DNA from: Geodermatophilus amargosae
GTDB taxonomy: Bacteria; Actinomycetota; Actinomycetes; Mycobacteriales; Geodermatophilaceae
DNA: 64,000 bases
Assembly (NCBI RefSeq): GCF_900116515.1
Contig: NZ_FPBA01000019.1
Span: 1 to 64,000 of the forward strand
Reading direction: 5' to 3'
Part shown: positions 15,974 through 24,334 of the stretch, in pieces
Layout of the letters: each line of letters begins with the position of its first letter
How positions within the stretch are numbered: the stretch's first letter is position 1
Translations under genes and position numbers: made by a program
The notes under the pieces: model-generated
Seen by the model: the letters and a program-made list of their open reading frames with translations, nothing else
Told to the model about the DNA's origin: nothing
Database searches by the model: none

Positions 15974-17026
15974 TCACTTCTCATTGGGAACGAGGACGCC
16001 GCGCCCGATCATGCGGCCCTCGTCGAGCGCGTGCAGGGCGTCGTTGACGCCCTCCAGCGGGAAGGTCGTCGTGGTGAGCGTGACCGCGCCGCGGGCGGCG
16101 AGCGCCACCAGCTCCACGAGCTCGTTGTAGTTGCCGCAGATGTTGCCGACGAAGCTCGTCTCGGGGAACAGCGCCTGGCTCAGGATCTCCACCTCCAGCG
16201 TGGCCCCGTAGCCGACGAGGAAGTCGACCCCGTTGGCGCCGAGCAGTTCGACACCGTCCTTCTCCGCGCCGCCCTCCCCGACGTAGTCGATGACGACCTC
16301 GGCGCCGGCGCCGTCGGTGAGGTCGCGCACCTCGGCGACGTGCGAGCGGTCCTCGCGGGCGAGGACGACGTGGTCGGCGCCCCAGCCCCGGGCGTGCTCG
16401 AGCGCCTCGGCGTTGCGGTCCACCACGATGATCTCGGTCTGCGACAGTGAACGCAGCGCCTGGATGCCGATGTGCCCGAGGCCTCCCGCACCGAGGACGA
16501 CGGTCCGGCTCCCCGGGACGGCGAACGGCAGGGCCTTGCGCACGGCGCGGTAGGCAGTCAGCCCGGCGTCCCCGAGCGGGGCGACGTCGACCGGTGTCAG
16601 GTCGCCCTTGAGCGGAACGACGGCGCGGGCGTTGGTCTTGACGTACTCGGCGAAGCCGCCCGGGGCGAACAGGCCCGGGAACACCCCGGCCGTGCAGTGC
16701 ATGTCATCGCCCGCCCGGCAGGCGTGGCAGTACCCGCACGTCGCGAGCGGGTGCAGCAGGACCGCGTCGCCGACGGCGATGTGCTTTACGCCCTCCCCGA
16801 CCTCGGCGACCCAGCCCGCGGTCTCGTGCCCGCAGACGAACGGCAGGTCGATGCCGGCGGCCTTTTGCGCCGCGTCGAACTGGCCGTCCCACATGTGGAT
16901 GTCGGTGCGGCAGAAGCCGGCCGCCCCGACCCGGACGATCACGTCGTCGGGGGACTCGATCGTGGGATCGGGGACCGTGTCGAGGGCGAAGTCGTGGCGG
17001 TACTCGGTCAGCAGGGCGGCTCGCAT
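15974..17026 (-). CDS. Zinc-dependent alcohol dehydrogenase (MDR)
   Basis: 350 residues. Catalytic zinc ligands are in GFCRTDIHMW and GHETAG; the structural zinc Cys set is in 'CGYCHACRAGDDMHC'. The Rossmann loop is VLGAGGLGHIGIQAL. Full-length. The product would be an aldehyde or ketone entering CoA activation by the ligase encoded 83 nt upstream in the operon. The native alcohol cannot be read from the sequence. Confidence 0.9.
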   Translation of the reverse strand: MRAALLTEYRHDFALDTVPDPTIESPDDVIVRVGAAGFCRTDIHMWDGQFDAAQKAAGIDLPFVCGHETAGWVAEVGEGVKHIAVGDAVLLHPLATCGYCHACRAGDDMHCTAGVFPGLFAPGGFAEYVKTNARAVVPLKGDLTPVDVAPLGDAGLTAYRAVRKALPFAVPGSRTVVLGAGGLGHIGIQALRSLSQTEIIVVDRNAEALEHARGWGADHVVLAREDRSHVAEVRDLTDGAGAEVVIDYVGEGGAEKDGVELLGANGVDFLVGYGATLEVEILSQALFPETSFVGNICGNYNELVELVALAARGAVTLTTTTFPLEGVNDALHALDEGRMIGRGVLVPNEK

Positions 17027-17109
17027 CGTGTCTCACTCCCGTGGCGCGGCGGATGGGTGGCGGTGGCGGGAACGGGCCGGCAGTCGGGCCGCGCCGGCCC
17101 GGTTGAGAG

Positions 17110-18756
17110 CTACTCCCGCAGCTCGCGGCGCAAGATCTTGCCGGTGACCGTCTTGGGCAGCTCGTCGATGATCTCGACCTGCCGCGGGTACTTGTAGGCG
17201 GCCATCCGCTCCCTGCAGTGCGCGATCAGCTCCTCGGGGGTGACCGTGGCCCCGGGCTTCACGCTGACGAACGCCTTCACCGTCTCGCCGCGCTTCTCGT
17301 CGGGCACGCCGACGACGGCGGACTCGCGGACGGCCGGGTGCTCGGCCAGCACGTCTTCGACCTCGCGCGGCCAGACCTTGTAGCCGGACGCGTTGATCAT
17401 GTCCTTCTTGCGGTCGACGATGAAGATCCAGCCCTCGGGGTTCATGAAGCCGACGTCGCCGCTCTTGAGCGCCCCGCCGGGCAGGCTGGCCGCGGTCTCC
17501 TGCGGCTTTCCCCAGTAGCCGGCGACGACCTGCGGGCCCTCCGCGACGATCTCCCCGACCTCCCCCAGCGGCAGGTCCTGGCCGTCCTCTCCCTGGATGC
17601 GCACGATCGTGCTGGGCACGGGGACGCCGACCGACAGGGCTCCGGAGGTCGGGTCCACCGGGGACGGCGCTCCGAACGGCGTCAGCGTCATCGGGCTGGT
17701 CGTCTCGGTCAGCCCGTAGGCGTTGTGCACCTGCTTGCCCGTCTCGGCCAGGAAGGCCTGCTCGGCCGTGGGTGAGATGGCCGCCCCGCCGGAGTAGACC
17801 GAGGTGAAGGAGCTGAAGTGGTCCTTGCTGAACTCGGGGGATCCGAGCAGCGCGTTGAAGGCGGTGATCGCGCCGATCGTGTACGTCGGCCGATGCTCGA
17901 GCAGGGCGTCGAGGACGACCTGCGGATCGAACCGGTAGGCCAGCACGAGCGTGGACGGGGCGAGGAAGCTGACGGCGATGTGCCCGATGAGGCCGGTGAT
18001 GTGGAACAGCGGCGCGATCCCGAACACCGACCCGCCGGGGGCGAACCGGGCCCAGTCCCGGTACACGGATGCGGTGAACACGACGTTGCCATGGGTGTTC
18101 ATCGCCCCCTTGGGCACTCCCGTCGTCCCGGAGGTGTAGGTGAGGAAGGCGACGTCGTTCGGGGTGAACTGGACCGCCGGCGGCGTCTGGCCTGCGTGCT
18201 GCTGCAGCAGCTCGGTGAAGTCCGTCGTCCCGTCGTGGCGCTGCCGGTTGACGCCCTTGAACAGCCGTTCGTCGTTGCGGCTCTGGTACTCCAGCTCGCT
18301 GGTCGTCAGCACCACGGTGACGTCGGTGTCGGGCACCACGCCGCGGGCCACGTCGTCGTAGAGCGTCTCCAGGCAGACCAGCACCGTCGCGCCGGAGTCC
18401 TTGAGCAGGTAGGAGAGCTCGCGGGTGCGGCTCATCGGGTTGATCGAGACCATCACTCCGCCGGCCTTCCAGGTGCCGACCATGCAGACGAGGAACTGCG
18501 GCACGTTCTGCAGGTAGACCGCGAGCCGGTCACCGCGGCCGAAGCCGTTGGCCAGCAGGGCGCTGGCGAGGGCATCGCTCTGCTCGTCGAGCTCGGCGCG
18601 CGTCAGCACCCCGTCGAAGTACTTCACCGCGGCGCCGTCCGGATCGGCGGCCACGCCCGCCCGGAACATCTCCAGCGCGTTGCCGTACTCGAGCTGCTTG
18701 TCGGCCGCCTGGTCGCCGTACAGGCCGAGCCACGGGCGCTCGTCGTAGACGCTCAT
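17110..18756 (-). CDS. Long-chain fatty acid/aryl acid CoA ligase (AMP-forming)
   Basis: 548 residues. AMP-binding P-loop TYTSGTTGVPKGAM, the A5 segment NAYGLTETTSPMT, 'KSGDVGFMNPEGW' hinge region and C-terminal Lys motif PKTVTGKILRREL. It activates a carboxylic acid to acyl-CoA. It follows the cyclase-family gene by 7 nt and leads into the rest of the cluster, so it probably supplies the CoA ester processed by the downstream dehydrogenase and crotonase. Confidence 0.9.
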   Translation of the reverse strand: MSVYDERPWLGLYGDQAADKQLEYGNALEMFRAGVAADPDGAAVKYFDGVLTRAELDEQSDALASALLANGFGRGDRLAVYLQNVPQFLVCMVGTWKAGGVMVSINPMSRTRELSYLLKDSGATVLVCLETLYDDVARGVVPDTDVTVVLTTSELEYQSRNDERLFKGVNRQRHDGTTDFTELLQQHAGQTPPAVQFTPNDVAFLTYTSGTTGVPKGAMNTHGNVVFTASVYRDWARFAPGGSVFGIAPLFHITGLIGHIAVSFLAPSTLVLAYRFDPQVVLDALLEHRPTYTIGAITAFNALLGSPEFSKDHFSSFTSVYSGGAAISPTAEQAFLAETGKQVHNAYGLTETTSPMTLTPFGAPSPVDPTSGALSVGVPVPSTIVRIQGEDGQDLPLGEVGEIVAEGPQVVAGYWGKPQETAASLPGGALKSGDVGFMNPEGWIFIVDRKKDMINASGYKVWPREVEDVLAEHPAVRESAVVGVPDEKRGETVKAFVSVKPGATVTPEELIAHCRERMAAYKYPRQVEIIDELPKTVTGKILRRELRE

Positions 18757-18763
18757 GGCGGGC

Positions 18764-19726
18764 CTACTTGATCGCGAGGGGGTTGACGGGTGACCCGCTG
18801 CCCTGGGCGACCTTCAACGGCGCGGCCGCGTAGAAGAACTCGTAGCGACCGTCGTCGGCGCAGTCGTCCGCGAGCTTCTCCAGGTCGGCGATCTCGGTCA
18901 GCGTGACGCCGAGGTTGCGCATGAGCGCGCAGTGCAGGGGCAGCGCCACACCGTTGTTCGGGTCGTAGGTGACCTCGTTGGCGATCGTGTCGGTGACCAG
19001 GTTCGGGATCTCCATGTCGGCGAACCACTGCACGAGCTCGGGGCTGTACACCAGGCCCGGCTCGCAGAACCCCTCGTAGAACTTGTCACCCAGTTCGAAG
19101 AACAGCTGCAGGAAGTTCGTGCGGATGACCAGGATGTCGCGCTTCCGGAGCTCCACCCCCTGGGCCTGCGCGCAGGCCAGCAGGTCCTCGTGGGTGAAGG
19201 TCTCCGCGGCCTCCAGGGTCGGCTTGCCCCGGAAGCGGGCCATGTCCAGGAGGACGGCGCGGCCGACCACACCCCGCTGGGCGATCGGCTCGACGCTGGC
19301 CTTGTCCAGACCCCCGATCGTCGTGCGGGCGTCGTAACCGTTCCAGATCTTGCCGTCGTACCAGACGTGCCCCAGACCGTCGTACTGCGTCGAGCCCTGC
19401 AGGAACGCATTGATCTTGTCGTCGGCGTAGTGCAGACCACCGGGGAAGGCCGGTCCGCTGCCGCCCTCGTCCCAGTCACCCTCGTCGAGGATCTGCGTGC
19501 GCTCTGCCGGCGTCCGGCCCGGCCAGACAGGGTCCCCCTTCGGATCGCCGATGAGGCGCTGCAGGGTGAAGACCTTGCCCGAGCGGATCAGCTGTGCGGC
19601 GGCCAGCACCTGCTCCGGACCCAGGTAGTTCAGCGCGCCCACCTCGTCGTCCGGACCCCACTTGCCCCAGTTGCTGGGTGCGTCCTTCAAGACCTCGCCG
19701 ACGGCAGGAACGGTGGTCTCGGTCAT
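18764..19726 (-). CDS. Cyclase family protein (kynurenine formamidase fold)
   Basis: 320 residues from the ATG at 19726, which has AGGAGG at the right distance. The member belongs to the actinobacterial branch in which the usual HxGTHxDxxxH metal motif reads STQYDGLGHVWYDGK. 'LDMARFRG' and 'LVIRTNF' match the family core. Metal-dependent hydrolase of amides, lactones or cyclic ketone products is the likely chemistry. First gene of the minus-strand cluster, facing the acetoacetyl-CoA ligase across a 324-nt shared regulatory gap. Confidence 0.85.
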   Translation of the reverse strand: MTETTVPAVGEVLKDAPSNWGKWGPDDEVGALNYLGPEQVLAAAQLIRSGKVFTLQRLIGDPKGDPVWPGRTPAERTQILDEGDWDEGGSGPAFPGGLHYADDKINAFLQGSTQYDGLGHVWYDGKIWNGYDARTTIGGLDKASVEPIAQRGVVGRAVLLDMARFRGKPTLEAAETFTHEDLLACAQAQGVELRKRDILVIRTNFLQLFFELGDKFYEGFCEPGLVYSPELVQWFADMEIPNLVTDTIANEVTYDPNNGVALPLHCALMRNLGVTLTEIADLEKLADDCADDGRYEFFYAAAPLKVAQGSGSPVNPLAIK

Positions 19727-20050
19727 GGGTCCTCCTGGACATTGCGGCATCCACGGCGTGACCGCGGGCGGACGGCTGACGAATGCACTGTGATCCAGGT
19801 CATACTCGTGGCCGGTCCGCGAGGCAACCGAGGGACCGATCTCTGGGACGTGGCGCGGCGGCAGCGTCCCGGACCGCAGGCCGCGATCCGTCGTCATGCG
19901 CATGCCGGGCCGGCGCCGGTCGGACGCGGCCCTTCCCGTCGGCCGCGCTCGACCTGGCGTCGGCGCTCGGGCAGACTGCGTCCACTTGCGGATGCCGACG
20001 AGCATCAGCCTCGTCGTCCGACGGACGAGCCTCGCTCGAGGAGGACGCAG
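19727..20050. promoter_or_regulatory. Divergent promoter region of the catabolic cluster
   Basis: 324 nt between divergent starts at 19726 (-) and 20051 (+). It must hold promoters for both operons. No confident -35/-10 pair or operator was picked out; a TGTGATCCAGGTCATA stretch near 19789-19804 is the least GC-rich part. No regulator gene is nearby. Confidence 0.4.
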
Positions 20051-22048
20051 GTGGCCCACACCCAGCCGCAGGATGGGCCGGGTGCGCCTCCGGTGCTGTG
20101 GCAGCCGACAGCGGCCGACCGGGAGAGCAGCCGGGTCGTCGAGTTCCTGCGGTGGCTCGAGCGTGAGCGCGGCCTCGCCTTCGCCGATTACGACGACCTC
20201 TGGCGCTGGTCGGTCGAGGAGCTCGAGCACTTTTGGGACGCTGTGTGGCGGTTCTTCGCCGTGCCCGCGTCTGACCCCTACTCCGCTGTCCTGAGCGACC
20301 GGGCGATGCCCGGGGCGCGCTGGTTCGAGGGATCACGGCTCAACTACGCCGAGGCCCTGCTGTCCGGAGCGTCGGGCGACCGGCCCGCCCTCATCGCGGT
20401 CGCGGAGGAAGGGCCACCTCGCGAGGTCTCGCGGAGTGAGCTGCGGGGTCAGGTCGGGGCGCTCGCTGCCGCGCTGCGCGACCTCGGCGTGGGACCCGGG
20501 GACCGGGTCGCGGCCTACCTCCCCAACATCCCCGAGGCGGTGGTGGCGCTGCTCGCCACGGCGAGCCTCGGGGCCGTGTGGACGTCGTGCGCCCCCGATT
20601 TCGGGCTGCGCAGCGTGGTCGACCGCCTGGGTCAGGTGGAGCCCACGGTGCTCATCGCCGTCGACGGTTACCGCTGGGCCGGCCGCGAGCACGACCGGCG
20701 CGACGTCGTCGCGCAGCTGCGCGCGGCGATGCCCTCCGTCCACACGTTGATCATCGTGCAGTCCCTGTATCCGGACGCTCCACTCACCCCCTCCGAGGAC
20801 CTGCCCTATTCGGATCTCGTCGCGCGGCCGAGGGAGCCGGTGTTCGAACAGATGGACTTTGCAGCTCCGCTGTGGGTGCTGTTCTCCTCGGGGACGACCG
20901 GCTTGCCGAAAGGCATCGTGCACGGCCACGGCGGCATCGTCGTCGAGCATCTGAAGGCCCTCGGCCTCTGCCTGGACCTCCGGCCGGACGACACCTTCTT
21001 CTTCCCCAGCTCGACGAGCTGGATGGCGTGGAACTTCCTCGTGGGCGGCCTGCTGCACGGCAGCACCGTCGTCCTCTACGACGGCAGCCCCGCGCACCCT
21101 TCCCCTGATGCCCTCTGGCAGGTGGCTGCACGGACGGGTGCGAGCGTGCTCGGGATGGGCTCGGCGTACGCGGCCGCGTGCGCCAAGGCCGGTGTCGTGG
21201 TGCCGGGCGATACGCGTGCGCGCCTGCGGACGGTCATCCCCACCGGATCCCCACTGCCCCTCTCCGGCTGGCAGTGGCTCGGCGACCAGCTGGGCCCGCA
21301 GGTCCGTATCGACTCCATCTGCGGCGGCACGGACGTCTGCACGGCATTCTTCGGCGGCAGCCCGTTGCTACCGGTCTGGCAAGGGGAGATCTCCGGCCGC
21401 TGGCTCGGCGTGGCCGCGGCGGCCTACGACCCCGACGGGCGGCCGCTTGTGGGCCGGGTGGGTGAGTTCGTCCTCACCGCACCCATGCCGTCGATGCCGG
21501 TCGGGTTCTGGCGGGACCCGGAGGGGGCGCGGTACCGGTCCTCGTACTTCGAGACCTTCGACGGCGTCTGGCGGCAGGGCGACTGGATCACCCTCACCGA
21601 GCGGGGCAGCGTCGTCGTGTCCGGCCGCTCGGACGCGACGCTTAACCGGGGCGGCGTGCGGTTGGGCTCGGCCGAGATCTACGGCGTCGTGGAATCGATG
21701 CCGGAGATCACCGACAGCCTCGCGGTTGGGATCGAGCTTCCCGATGGCGGCTACTCCCTGCGGCTCTTCGTCGTCCCGGCTGCCGGTGTCGAGGTCGACG
21801 CCGGCCTACGGGAGCGGATCGTGCGGGCGTTGCGGCAGGAGTTGTCCCCGCGACACGTTCCCGATGAGATCGTCGCCGCCCCAGGGGTGCCACGGACGCT
21901 CACCGGCAAGAAACTCGAGATCCCGGTGAAACGGATATTGCAAGGCACGGATGTCGATGCTGCCGTCTCCGACGGCGCGGTGGACCGGCCGGACCTGCTG
22001 TCGTGGTTCGCGGCCCCGACTTCCCCTGAACCCCGCCCGAGCAGGTGA
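20051..22048 (+). CDS. Acetoacetate--CoA ligase
   Basis: 665 residues from GTG 20051 with a GAGGAGG box 5-6 nt upstream; the open frame extends far upstream but is antisense to the cyclase gene there. The acetyl/acetoacetyl-CoA synthetase N-terminal domain (SRLNYAEALLSG), P-loop SSGTTGLPKGIVHGHGG, 'STSWMAWNFLVGGLL', the GGTDVC segment, and hinge/C-terminal SGRSDATLNRGGVRLG are present. It converts acetoacetate to acetoacetyl-CoA, linking ketone-body or polymer breakdown to central metabolism. Divergent from, and probably co-regulated with, the minus-strand operon. Confidence 0.9.
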   Translation: MAHTQPQDGPGAPPVLWQPTAADRESSRVVEFLRWLERERGLAFADYDDLWRWSVEELEHFWDAVWRFFAVPASDPYSAVLSDRAMPGARWFEGSRLNYAEALLSGASGDRPALIAVAEEGPPREVSRSELRGQVGALAAALRDLGVGPGDRVAAYLPNIPEAVVALLATASLGAVWTSCAPDFGLRSVVDRLGQVEPTVLIAVDGYRWAGREHDRRDVVAQLRAAMPSVHTLIIVQSLYPDAPLTPSEDLPYSDLVARPREPVFEQMDFAAPLWVLFSSGTTGLPKGIVHGHGGIVVEHLKALGLCLDLRPDDTFFFPSSTSWMAWNFLVGGLLHGSTVVLYDGSPAHPSPDALWQVAARTGASVLGMGSAYAAACAKAGVVVPGDTRARLRTVIPTGSPLPLSGWQWLGDQLGPQVRIDSICGGTDVCTAFFGGSPLLPVWQGEISGRWLGVAAAAYDPDGRPLVGRVGEFVLTAPMPSMPVGFWRDPEGARYRSSYFETFDGVWRQGDWITLTERGSVVVSGRSDATLNRGGVRLGSAEIYGVVESMPEITDSLAVGIELPDGGYSLRLFVVPAAGVEVDAGLRERIVRALRQELSPRHVPDEIVAAPGVPRTLTGKKLEIPVKRILQGTDVDAAVSDGAVDRPDLLSWFAAPTSPEPRPSR

Positions 22049-22179
22049 CCGTCACGGTCGGGTGCCGGCTCCTCGGGGAGAACGGCGATCACCTCCCCGG
22101 ACAACCTGCCGCGGCGGCTACCTGAACAGCCTCGAGTCGAGACTTGGCGCGTCGGGACCGGACGGCCGCCGCTGGGCCC

Positions 22180-22621
22180 TCACCGATACGGGAGGTGCTC
22201 GCCGCCGAGGTAGGTGTGCTCGGTGAAGGTGAACAGCGTCGACCCCGACCGGCCGACCGAGAGCCTGCTGACGGCGCCGTTGACCGCACCCGGTTGAGCG
22301 CCGCCAGTCCGGCCGCGCCGGTACCGAGCAGGTCGGCGCAGACGGTCGCGATGACGCCGGCCGAGGTGAAGACGACGGCGTCCTGGCCCTGCTCGAGGCC
22401 CTGCACGAGCTCCCGAAGGGCGCGGGCGACGCCACCGGAGAACGCGGGCCAGCCCCCCTCGTCGCCGTGCTCGACCCAGGCGGTCAGCGCCGAGTCGAGC
22501 AGGACCTGGAACTCACGCGAGCTGCGGGGTTCCTCGCTGCCGTGCGCAGCCGCGTACCGACGGACCAGGTCGATACGGTCGTACTCGTCCCACCGCGGGT
22601 CGATCCGGGGCTCGATCCGCT
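22180..22621 (-). pseudogene. Histidine phosphatase family protein, 5'-truncated and frameshifted
   Basis: The minus strand encodes [21 protein letters not shown]..., then [30 protein letters not shown] and [27 protein letters not shown]. This is the C-terminal half of an actinobacterial histidine phosphatase. A one-base shift after ALNRV moves the ending ([32 protein letters not shown], stop at 22180-22182) into another frame. The catalytic RHG N-terminus is missing. The 5' break falls exactly where tRNA-Gly copy C begins. Confidence 0.82.
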
Positions 22622-22698
22622 CACTGTGCGGGTTCGATTCCCGTTACCCGCTCCACCGTGGCGTGTCGCGGGAGACTGTCCACAGGTGTCCGCGACAC
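22622..22698 (+). repeat. tRNA-Gly(UCC) 3'-end fragment, copy C, with right-arm hairpin
   Basis: ACTGTGCGGGTTCGATTCCC with GTTACCCGCTCCA covers T-arm and acceptor, starting around 22622, so it begins further 3' than the other copies. GTGTCGCGG (22663-22671) and CCGCGACAC (22690-22698) form the same inverted repeat seen right of copy B. The left flank is the broken histidine phosphatase gene, unrelated to the left arms of B and D. Confidence 0.75.
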
Positions 22699-22907
22699 CG
22701 TTCACGTTCGGGCAGTGCGCCATGACCCTCATCCTTCTGGCCGATGAGAGCCTTCGTCAGACCCGGCGCGGGCAGGCAGGGAATGGCAGCCCGCGCGAGC
22801 GACGCCGGCATGGGCGTCAGACGTCCGGATTCGGCTGCACCATGGCGGCCAGAAGAGCGACGGTGAGCGTCGGCTTGCGGCAGACGACGTCGTGGCATGA
22901 TTGTGGC

Positions 22908-23144
22908 ATGAGTAGAACACGGCTCAGCACTACCGTCGATGAAGATCTCCTCCAGGCCGCTCGACGGGTGCGATCCGGTGACACCGACGCCGCCATGATC
23001 GATGAGGCGCTCCGTGCGCTGGTGGCGCGCCACCGTTCAGCCGAAGTCGAGTCGAGCTACACCGCGTACGACGAACACCCCCTCGACGAACCGGACGAGT
23101 GGGGTGACTTGGCGTCGTTTCGCGAAGCAGCCGCACGGTCGTGA
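22908..23144 (+). CDS. Ribbon-helix-helix-like antitoxin
   Basis: 78 residues from the ATG at 22908. [18 protein letters not shown] followed by '[13 protein letters not shown]' is a ribbon-helix-helix DNA-binding N-domain. The acidic C-terminus ([17 protein letters not shown]) is the usual toxin-binding tail. It overlaps the MazF-like gene by GTGA. A doubled GTGGCATGA motif just before the start could be an autoregulatory operator. Probably stabilises the island edge. Confidence 0.8.
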   Translation: MSRTRLSTTVDEDLLQAARRVRSGDTDAAMIDEALRALVARHRSAEVESSYTAYDEHPLDEPDEWGDLASFREAAARS

Positions 23145-23470
23145 CGACGCTCCCCACGCGCGGTGAGGTCTGGTGGTGCGAGATGGCCCAGATCGGGCGC
23201 CGCCCGGTCGTCGTCCTCTCCCGCGACGCAGTGATTCCCCGACACCGGCGCGCACTCGTCGCACCGTGCACCACCACGATCCGCGGCCTCGTCAGCGAAG
23301 TCGGCCTCGAGCCCGGCGAGGACCCGGTACCCCGCCGCTGCGTGGTCAACATGGACTCGGTCGAGAGCGTCTCCGTCGCGATCCTCGTTGAGCGGCTCGG
23401 ACGGTTGGCCGACACGCGCATGCGGCAGATCTGCGGAGCCCTCGCCGTCGCGGTCGACTGCGCGGACTGA
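23141..23470 (+). CDS. mazF: MazF/PemK-like endoribonuclease toxin
   Basis: 109 residues from GTG 23141. Family marks: RGEVWWCEM at the start, '[14 protein letters not shown]', '[10 protein letters not shown]' with the conserved Thr and Arg, and 'VNMDSVESV'. The fold is a CcdB/Kid-type ribonuclease that cleaves mRNA. It is translationally coupled to the antitoxin. The cut site is not predictable from sequence. It lies between att copies C and D. Confidence 0.87.
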   Translation: MTTLPTRGEVWWCEMAQIGRRPVVVLSRDAVIPRHRRALVAPCTTTIRGLVSEVGLEPGEDPVPRRCVVNMDSVESVSVAILVERLGRLADTRMRQICGALAVAVDCAD

Positions 23471-23696
23471 CGCTGTCTCGGTGGAGGAACCCACCCGGAA
23501 ACATCGCGGGATAGTGGCCATGCCGTCGGCCACCGTCCCGCAGGACCGGCCCGGTGAGCCGTCCCGGACGGGGAGGACAACAGTGACTCGCTCCTCCGGG
23601 CCGGCGTGGGGCAGCCATGGCGCCGCGAACCGCAGCACTCGACTGGCCGCTGGCTGAGCGACAGCGAGGAGCCGCTCCTCCGGGCCGGCCATTGGC

Positions 23697-23815
23697 GCTG
23701 AGGCACGCGGAAGGCACAGCATGCGCCTGACTTCACGCTGACCAGCGTGTAAGGACGTCAGGAGCCTTACCCTTCCAAGCTGGCCATTCCGGTTCGATCC
23801 CGGTCACCCGCTCCA
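23697..23815 (+). repeat. tRNA-Gly(UCC) 3'-half, copy D, with left-arm repeat
   Basis: 23771-23815 reads CCTTCCAAGC, TGGCCATTCC, GGTTCGATCC, CGGTCACCCGCTCCA: anticodon loop to CCA. Its left flank (GCTGAGGCACGC.GAAGGCAC at 23697, AAGGACGTCAGGAGCCTT) matches that of copy B; the right flank matches nothing else here. As the rightmost copy, with conserved chromosomal genes beginning soon after, it probably marks the outer boundary of the integrated array. Confidence 0.8.
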
Positions 23816-24050
23816 CGCAAGGCGCAGGTCGATAGGGGCTTTGAGGTCTTTGAAAAAGCTCCGAGAAGCCTCTCTGAAGGGTCCGTTCCAGACCCTGGAG
23901 ACTCCGGATTCCGCCAGTGATCTGCGATTGGGCACGCTGGGCAGCTGGATACGGCCAGGTGGCGTTCCTCAGCAAGCTCGGGCGGCTTCCGTCTCGAGCG
24001 CTCGGTCCGACGCGTGGGACCCCTGCCGAGGCGCAGTGGGGGCGGCCAGG

Positions 24051-24236
24051 TCAGGCAGCCTTCCGGGTGCTCTTCGCCAGCACCTCGTCGGACTTGTCCA
24101 GCTTGACCAGGCGGCGCTTCTTGACCGTGTAGCCCGGCGGGAGCGTCCCCTCGGCGAGGGCGCGGAGGGGACACCGCTTGCAGCGCGGCTTGTCCTGGCA
24201 GCACTTCTTCTTGGGCATGCGCACCGACTTGGCCAC
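24051..24236 (-). CDS. Small Cys-rich basic protein of unknown function
   Basis: 61 residues, starting MAKSVRMPKKKCCQDKPRCKR and followed by CPLRALAEG. Four cysteines in a C-C-x5-C-x2-C arrangement could bind a metal, and Lys/Arg are abundant. Similar short 'CC..KPRCKRCP' proteins recur in actinobacteria as hypotheticals, from memory. No function can be assigned. Confidence 0.65.
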   Translation of the reverse strand: MAKSVRMPKKKCCQDKPRCKRCPLRALAEGTLPPGYTVKKRRLVKLDKSDEVLAKSTRKAA

Positions 24237-24334
24237 CCGGTGAGGCTAGCCTGCCCTTCTCAGACGATCCACGGGCGCCGGCGGGTCACCGGATAGCGTT
24301 CGGTGACCGCCACCGCACACATCCGGGAGTCCCG

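Noticed and set aside
18764-19726. Kynurenine formamidase partnering kynU
   Set aside because: The gene is 25 kb away in a catabolic island and has a variant metal motif.
18932-20050. N-terminal extension of the acetoacetyl-CoA ligase frame
   Set aside because: Antisense to the cyclase gene; the GTG at 20051 has a proper ribosome binding site.
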